DNA of 30,083 bases from assembly GCA_035526665.1 (NCBI GenBank), contig DATLBY010000274.1, positions 1 to 30,083 of the forward strand, written 5' to 3'. The notes under the pieces are model-generated. The model did no database searches. It saw nothing but the letters and a program-made list of their open reading frames with translations, and was not told the origin of the DNA. Origin of the DNA: DATLBY01 sp035526665 (GTDB taxonomy: Bacteria > Acidobacteriota > Terriglobia > Bryobacterales > Bryobacteraceae). A program made the position numbers and the translations under genes. Numbering within the stretch: position 1 is the stretch's first letter; every line of letters begins with the position of its first letter. Of this stretch, positions 25,283 to 30,083 are shown piece after piece.

Positions 25283-25506
25283 TTATTGTCTCCTTCTACG
25301 TGGGTAGGATTGCGTATAACTCATGCATACCGCCAGAACTGCGCAAGGTTACACGTACCTTTCTACTAGCAACGGAAGGTCCACGGCGGCGGCGAATAGC
25401 GTCAACCTCTTCAGGAAATCGCCCTGCTGGCTCCGGTGTACCGGTTACCTTATGAGGAAAGATTTACAGCTCACCTAAAGAGTAGCGTGACGGGTGTTAG
25501 CCGAGT

Positions 25507-27816
25507 TCAGGTCGACCGGCCGGTTCGCTGCAGCCACGAGCGAAACATCGCTACACAGTCCTTGGCATCTCGCGAGCTTCGCATCTGTTCCAATGTGTAG
25601 CGCATCTTGTGGCGCCAGTTGGGGTACTGGTGCGTGCTGCCGGGTAAATTCTGCTGGTCTCGATCCTTGAAGAGATCCTCCTGGTTCAGGACCATCAAAA
25701 GAGAGGGAGTCAGCGCCAGGAATCCGACGGCCGCATTGTGCAGCTCTCCGGTAAACTCCGGCATCTGCTCTACCCTTCGCGGGAACCAGGAGGGGAGCAG
25801 GTTAAGCCGCCAGAAAAGATCCAGCATTTTCTGCTTCTCGGCCGTGCGATTTGCGATCTGCTCGCGATAGCTGTCGTCGTCCGGCAGCAGTCCGGCGGCC
25901 CGCCGGGCCTCGATATCGCGATGCGTCCAAAAGCCGGCGAGAGTAGGCAGATCGTGCGTGCTTACCGACACCAGCGCCTGCCGCGGATATTCATCCGGCC
26001 GCCGGAAGTCGCCCGTTCCATTTTTTTCGAAATACAGTAATCGGTAGCTCAAAATGCCGAAACGGTGGAGCGCGTCGCGAATCTCAGGCTCGACGGTGCC
26101 GAGATCCTCGCCGATTACCACCACGCGATTCCGGACACTCTCCAGCGCGAGGATATGCAGCAGGTCTGCGTCATAGTCGCGCACATAGGCCCCCTGCGTC
26201 GCATCCATCTGATCGGGAATCCAGAATAGGCGGAAAAACCGCATCACATGGTCGATACGCAGCGCTCCGCCGTGCTTGCAATTTTTGCGGATCGATTCGA
26301 TAAAAAGACGGTATCCATCCTCCCGGTGCCGCATGGAATGCGGGGGCGGAAAGCCCCAATCCTGCCCGTTGGGCGAGAAATCGTCGGGTGGCGATCCCAC
26401 TCTGCAGCCGTTCACGTAAAAGGAACCATGGGCCCACAAATCAGACCCGCAACGGTCGGTAGCCAGAGCGAGGTCGTGATAAAGACCAATTTCGAGGCCG
26501 CGCGCCAGCGCATGCTGCTGCGCTTCTCCGAGTTGCAAGTCAACTTGCCACTGCACGTATTTATAAAAGAGCACCGACCGGCGATGGCTCTCGGCAAACT
26601 CCCGCACTGCGGGGGAATTCGAGTCTTTGAATTCAGCCGGCCAGTCCGGCCAGATCCATAAATTGGGGTCCTGTTTGTGCAGCCTTTCATCCAGGGCGCA
26701 ATACACCGCGTAGCCGTGGAGCAGGTCGCCCTCGGCCTCAACGAAGCGTTGAAATGCCTCAGCGCGCCCCGAGCCCTGGCGCTGCTCGTCCAGAAAGGTT
26801 CGAAAAAGCAGCTTCAGCATGCGAAGCTTCAGCGCATAGACCTTTTCGTATTCCACGTGCTCGGAAGCGCGCAGATCGCGGATCTCCTGCTGTACCGTCG
26901 GACCCGCGGCAATCTTGCCGGCCCATTTCGATCGCGCGAAATCTTCGACCTTTTCGATATCCAGATAAAGCGGGTTCCGGTAAAAGCTGCAGTTCGGAAG
27001 GTAGGGGCTAGTATTGTATGGCTGCCTGTTGGGAATCGCATGCAGTGGATTCAGCGCCAGAAAGCTTCCTTTTACTTCGTCGACCATCCAATCCACGGCC
27101 CCGCATAAATCGGTGAAATCGCCGCACCCCCAGTTTCTTGCCGACCTGAGCCCGTACACGCTGAGAGCCACGCCGGCGGCCTTTTTCCCGGCCGCCATGG
27201 ACTTGCTTTCATAAGCGCGGTTGGGACAGATGATCAGCCGGGTCGCAGCCTCATGAATTCTCTGTTCTTCTCGGGCTATGCTGACTTGCAGCTTGTGGTA
27301 GCCGAGCGGCCGATGCGCCGGCAGCGGAAGCCGCTTGCGTACAAAGTGCGTACCACGAAGCTCGGCCTCGCCGCCTTCCAGAAGATCGGCAATCTGGAAC
27401 TGGGACGACTCCAGCCGCCCATCTTCCCATTGCACCTCGGCGATTACGACATCCTTATAGAAAATGCGAGGAATACAAATGGCGATGGCCACGTCCATTT
27501 CACTCGCTACCGTGGTAAATGGCACGAGGCCGGACCACTCCTGCCACAACTGGTCCTCAATAGCTGCATTCAGGGATGCGAGTGAGGCTGTGTCCATACC
27601 CAGCGAAGTCAGGATCAACTGCTGCAACTGTGGAGTGGCCACATGACGATTGCCGAAAATGTCCCAATATTCCGGCTGCACTCCCCGGAGTTGGCTAGCC
27701 AAATGAAGGGCTTGCTCGTAAGTCTGAGCGGGTTCAAAGGTTACGCGGGGGGGCGGCATGAAAAGCTGTTCCAATCTTAGCCCGGGAGAACGGAATTTCA
27801 GGAATTCCCGAGACAT
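25507..27816 (-). CDS. malQ: 4-alpha-glucanotransferase (amylomaltase, GH77)
   Basis: A 769-residue enzyme that transfers alpha-1,4-glucan segments in maltodextrin and glycogen metabolism. The GH77 catalytic acids are all present: nucleophile Asp522 (LRIDHVMRFFRLFW), acid/base Glu570 (GEDLGTVEPEI) and Asp622 (STHDLPT). The N-terminal extension of about 200 residues before YGLRSARNWGCGDF makes it the long bacterial form, as in E. coli MalQ. ATG 27816 is used; ATG 27759 (MPPPRVTFEP) is an alternative, and neither has a strong ribosome site. It is divergent from nuoB with only 38 bases between starts. Confidence 0.92.
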   Translation of the reverse strand: MSREFLKFRSPGLRLEQLFMPPPRVTFEPAQTYEQALHLASQLRGVQPEYWDIFGNRHVATPQLQQLILTSLGMDTASLASLNAAIEDQLWQEWSGLVPFTTVASEMDVAIAICIPRIFYKDVVIAEVQWEDGRLESSQFQIADLLEGGEAELRGTHFVRKRLPLPAHRPLGYHKLQVSIAREEQRIHEAATRLIICPNRAYESKSMAAGKKAAGVALSVYGLRSARNWGCGDFTDLCGAVDWMVDEVKGSFLALNPLHAIPNRQPYNTSPYLPNCSFYRNPLYLDIEKVEDFARSKWAGKIAAGPTVQQEIRDLRASEHVEYEKVYALKLRMLKLLFRTFLDEQRQGSGRAEAFQRFVEAEGDLLHGYAVYCALDERLHKQDPNLWIWPDWPAEFKDSNSPAVREFAESHRRSVLFYKYVQWQVDLQLGEAQQHALARGLEIGLYHDLALATDRCGSDLWAHGSFYVNGCRVGSPPDDFSPNGQDWGFPPPHSMRHREDGYRLFIESIRKNCKHGGALRIDHVMRFFRLFWIPDQMDATQGAYVRDYDADLLHILALESVRNRVVVIGEDLGTVEPEIRDALHRFGILSYRLLYFEKNGTGDFRRPDEYPRQALVSVSTHDLPTLAGFWTHRDIEARRAAGLLPDDDSYREQIANRTAEKQKMLDLFWRLNLLPSWFPRRVEQMPEFTGELHNAAVGFLALTPSLLMVLNQEDLFKDRDQQNLPGSTHQYPNWRHKMRYTLEQMRSSRDAKDCVAMFRSWLQRTGRST

Positions 27817-27854
27817 TTTGCTCTGAGCCGCCGTGAGATACTGGTGGTAACGCC

Positions 27855-28400
27855 ATGGAGAACCGAACCAATCTGAGCCAGCCCGAAGATCTCTTTGCCC
27901 GCATCGACCACGAATTCGGCGAGAACATCTCGGATAGCATCGTCACCACCACCGTCGATCAGGCAATCAATTGGGCCCGGAAAAATTCCCTTTGGCCCAT
28001 GACCTTCGGCCTGGCCTGCTGCGCGATTGAAATGATGGCCATGAGCGCCTCCCGGTTTGACATCTCCCGTTTTGGCGCGGAGGTATTTCGCGGTTCGCCC
28101 CGCCAGTCCGATTTGATGATCATCGCCGGGCGTGTTTCCAACAAGATGGCCCCTGTCATCCGGCAGCTTTATCAGCAGATGCCGGAGCCTAAGTGGGTGA
28201 TCTCCATGGGAGCCTGCGCCACCTCCACGGGAGTTTTCAACAATTACGCCCTCATTCCGGTCAATCAGGTGATCCCGGTAGATGTTTACGTGCCGGGGTG
28301 CCCTCCCCGGCCGGAACAGCTGATCTACTCGATTATGATGCTCCAGAAAAAGATCGAGAAGGACAACGGCTCATTAATGCGCGTCCTAAATCTCGCCTGA
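27855..28400 (+). CDS. nuoB: NADH-quinone oxidoreductase subunit B
   Basis: A 181-residue complex I subunit that carries cluster N2, which hands electrons to quinone. The four ligands are visible: Cys55 and Cys56 (GLACCAIEMM), Cys121 (SMGACATS) and Cys149 (VPGCPPRPE). SRFDISRFGAEVFRGSPRQSDLMIIAG is strongly typical. No nuoA, nuoC or other complex I gene is beside it: malQ lies upstream and divergent, flagellar genes downstream. The ribosome site is modest (GGTGG). It could be a solitary second copy or the only copy in a scattered complex I gene set. Confidence 0.95.
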   Translation: MENRTNLSQPEDLFARIDHEFGENISDSIVTTTVDQAINWARKNSLWPMTFGLACCAIEMMAMSASRFDISRFGAEVFRGSPRQSDLMIIAGRVSNKMAPVIRQLYQQMPEPKWVISMGACATSTGVFNNYALIPVNQVIPVDVYVPGCPPRPEQLIYSIMMLQKKIEKDNGSLMRVLNLA

Positions 28401-28408
28401 GAAATCAT

Positions 28409-28435
28409 TCAACTTTTGGGTTCGTTTGTCGATAA
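28409..28435 (+). promoter_or_regulatory. Sigma-28 (FliA) type promoter upstream of flaG
   Basis: TCAACTTT at 28409-28416, 11 bases, then GTCGATAA at 28428-28435. Compared with the sigma-28 consensus TAAAGTTT-N11-GCCGATAA, 13 of 16 positions agree and the spacing is exact. It lies 39 bases before the flaG start, just after nuoB. Confidence 0.65.
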
Positions 28436-28474
28436 GGTCTTTTCTACGATCCCTTTGATCGGAGAGGAGGACCA

Positions 28475-28753
28475 ATGGACATCCAATCTTTAGGCTCGAA
28501 CTTCTCGCAGTCAATCCTTGCTCCAGGACAGGCGGCGCCCGAGAAGCTAAAAGAGGAGCGCGAGATTATCCAAGCGGTGAAGGCGTTGAATCGGGTGGAA
28601 CTGTTCGGCGATCAGAACGAGCTCACCTACGTTCTGGACCCGGATCTACACCGGCCGGTCCTCCGCATCGTCGATCGTATAACCAGCGAGGTCGTGCGCC
28701 AGATTCCGGCCGATTATGTGCTTCAACTGGCTCGACGATTAAAACGGCCCTAA
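28475..28753 (+). CDS. flaG: FlaG-family flagellar protein
   Basis: A 92-residue protein. After a variable N-terminus (about 1-30) it has the FlaG domain: the helix IIQAVKALNRVELFG, then LTYVLDPDLHRPVLRIVDRITSEVVRQIPADYVLQLARRLK, with the conserved pattern of residues V-V-IP-E/D. FlaG proteins influence filament length and are usually near flagellin, fliD and fliS. GGAGGACC precedes the ATG, a strong ribosome site, and a sigma-28 type promoter lies upstream. fliS follows. Confidence 0.85.
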   Translation: MDIQSLGSNFSQSILAPGQAAPEKLKEEREIIQAVKALNRVELFGDQNELTYVLDPDLHRPVLRIVDRITSEVVRQIPADYVLQLARRLKRP

Positions 28754-28783
28754 GCTGAAAACGTGTCGATAAGGCTCTTGTCA

Positions 28784-29206
28784 ATGCCCCTCCCAGGAAG
28801 CCCGCATAACTCGTACTTGGAAAGTGAAATCCACTCCGCCGACCCCGTCAAACTGATTGCCATACTCTACCGCGCCGCAGTCGAAGCAGTAGGCGCGGCC
28901 CGGAGCCATCTCGCCGCCGGGAATATCGAACTTCGAACCAAAGCAGTGAATAAAGTAATCGCCATCCTCACCGAATTGACAACTTGCCTCGATCGGGAAA
29001 AAGGCGGCGACATTGCCAACCACCTCGGCGAACTGTACGATTACATCGGCCGCCGCGTGCTGGAAGCCAATTGCCGCCAAATCGATGCTCCCCTGGCTGA
29101 AGTGGAGAGCCTGCTTGTTACTCTGCTGGACGCCTGGCAGAATTGCTCCCCCTGCTATGCCGAAGTTCCACCGTCGGGTTATGCTCCCCTCGTCTGTAGC
29201 TACTAA
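28784..29206 (+). CDS. fliS: Flagellin export chaperone FliS
   Basis: A 140-residue four-helix protein that binds the C-terminus of flagellin in the cytoplasm to stop early polymerisation. The N-terminal NSYLESEIHSADPVKLIAILYRAAVEAVGAAR corresponds to the FliS motif with Y-L, then SP-LI-LY and a following long helix. The frame is open from GTG 28763; ATG 28784 (MPLPGSPHNSYLE) is preferred since conserved sequence begins shortly after it and AAGG lies 9 to 10 bases before it. The C-terminal 20 residues (AEVPPSGYAPLVCSY) are unusual in being non-helical. It probably forms an operon with flaG (30-base gap). Confidence 0.82.
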   Translation: MPLPGSPHNSYLESEIHSADPVKLIAILYRAAVEAVGAARSHLAAGNIELRTKAVNKVIAILTELTTCLDREKGGDIANHLGELYDYIGRRVLEANCRQIDAPLAEVESLLVTLLDAWQNCSPCYAEVPPSGYAPLVCSY

Positions 29207-29237
29207 GCCTTCTACCGGATAGAATTGTTACCGCGCC

Positions 29238-30083
29238 ATGCCGCTGGTACAAGCCTTCGAGTTATCTAAGTCGTTCGCCGCAGTCCAAGCCTTGCGCCAC
29301 GTGGATTTTGACCTGCTGCCCGGCGAAGTCCATGCCTTGGTGGGTGAAAATGGCGCGGGCAAATCGACCCTTGTCAACATTCTTACAGGCGCTCTCGAAC
29401 CCGATTCGGGACGTCTTGTAATTGACGGTCAAGAAGTCCCCCAATACTCGCCTGCGATCTGCCGCGAGAGAGGCATCGCGGCTATTCGTCAACAGCCCGC
29501 CATTTTTCCGCATCTGAGTGTCACAGAGAATATTGCTCTGGCGCTGGAACCATTTTCGCCCTGGACACGGATCGACAGGAAGCGGCGGGCCCAAACCGCC
29601 ACCGAAGCTCTCCAGCAGGTGGGCGGGAATTTCCCCATCGATCAGCCGGCCGGCACGCTGAGTATCGCCCAGCAACAGTTGCTTGAGATTGCAAAAGCGA
29701 TTAGTGCAAAGGCACGCATTGTCATCATGGATGAGCCTACCGCCTCGCTGACCGATCGTGAAGTACAGCATCTGTTCCGAATCATTCACAGAATGCGGGA
29801 GGCGGGCGCCGGGGTCGTTTACATCTCCCACCGGCTGGAAGAGCTGGCTACAATCGCGGACCGCGTCTCCGTCCTGCGGGACGGCCGGTCGATTGCGACC
29901 CGGCCGATGAAAGATGTCGAGGCGCCCGCGCTTGTCAGCTTAATGGTGGGCCGGGACCTGCAAGCCGAATCCCATGAGACCTCCGTGACTCTGGGGGATG
30001 TAATGTTGGACGTGCGCGCTCTCGGCTGTGCGGCAACCGGTGTGCGCAACGTCAGCCTCGAAGTTCGCTCCGGAGAAATTGTT
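29238..30083 (+). CDS. Sugar ABC transporter ATP-binding protein (CUT2/RbsA-MglA type), cut by window end
   Basis: The frame is open from ATG 29238 to the last base, giving 282 residues. The first nucleotide-binding domain is complete: Walker A GENGAGKST, Q-loop region RQQPAIFPHLSVTEN, signature LSIAQQQLLEIAKAI (in place of LSGGQ, as usual in this subfamily), Walker B IVIMDEPTAS, and the switch His in YISHRLEEL. LMVGRDL near 246-252 marks the usual end of the first domain, and DVRALGCAATGVRNVSLEVRSGEIV starts the second, so the whole protein should be a double ATPase of about 500 residues that powers uptake of ribose, xylose, galactose or a similar sugar. The substrate is not decidable. Confidence 0.92.
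   Translation, partial: MPLVQAFELSKSFAAVQALRHVDFDLLPGEVHALVGENGAGKSTLVNILTGALEPDSGRLVIDGQEVPQYSPAICRERGIAAIRQQPAIFPHLSVTENIALALEPFSPWTRIDRKRRAQTATEALQQVGGNFPIDQPAGTLSIAQQQLLEIAKAISAKARIVIMDEPTASLTDREVQHLFRIIHRMREAGAGVVYISHRLEELATIADRVSVLRDGRSIATRPMKDVEAPALVSLMVGRDLQAESHETSVTLGDVMLDVRALGCAATGVRNVSLEVRSGEIV

Overview
The window is chromosomal DNA from a GC-rich Gram-negative bacterium. LptE, PssA/Psd, a 2-oxoglutarate dehydrogenase E1 fused to an E2 domain, PduO-type adenosyltransferase, NYN-LOTUS and FlaG/FliS genes together suggest an acidobacterium, perhaps a Bryobacterales/Solibacter relative. That placement is inference from gene content and was not tested by any search. I found no tRNA, rRNA, CRISPR array, insertion sequence or phage gene. 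No stretch over 300 bases lacks a gene.

Region 1 (1-9530): the left edge holds the end of a DUF6986/aldolase-like gene that appears to have lost its middle in frame. Opposite it lies a seven-gene operon on the minus strand, read from 9530 down to 396: beta-ureidopropionase, class III aminotransferase, PreT, PreA, dihydropyrimidinase/hydantoinase, NCS1 transporter, CoA-acylating (methyl)malonate-semialdehyde dehydrogenase. Its genes overlap or are 3 bases apart. Together they encode uptake and complete reductive breakdown of uracil/thymine to acetyl-CoA/propionyl-CoA.

Region 2 (9757-16887): a small secreted or membrane protein and ribosomal protein S20 on the plus strand converge on a minus-strand set of psd, pssA, an Asd-like protein that has lost the catalytic cysteine, lptE and holA. 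This set joins phosphatidylethanolamine synthesis, LPS export and replication. A CPA2 cation/proton antiporter and a Gfo/Idh/MocA oxidoreductase run the other way.

Region 3 (16880-25282): an orphan PAS histidine kinase, a 1213-residue fused E2-E1 2-oxoglutarate dehydrogenase/decarboxylase, a cobalamin adenosyltransferase, a 39-codon remnant matching the end of methylmalonyl-CoA mutase, a NYN-LOTUS-LOTUS putative RNase with a RidA gene behind it, a perfect 16-bp-arm palindrome, and a YflT/DUF1269-like stress protein.

Region 4 (25507-30083): 4-alpha-glucanotransferase, a NuoB gene away from any other complex I gene, flaG with a good sigma-28 type promoter, fliS, and the start of a CUT2-type sugar ABC transporter ATPase cut by the window end.

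I see no clear new multi-gene system. The points most worth a second look are the two gene remnants, the bacterial MARF1-like NYN-LOTUS protein, the cysteine-less Asd paralogue, the fused 2-oxoglutarate dehydrogenase outside Actinobacteria, and the sigma-28 site.
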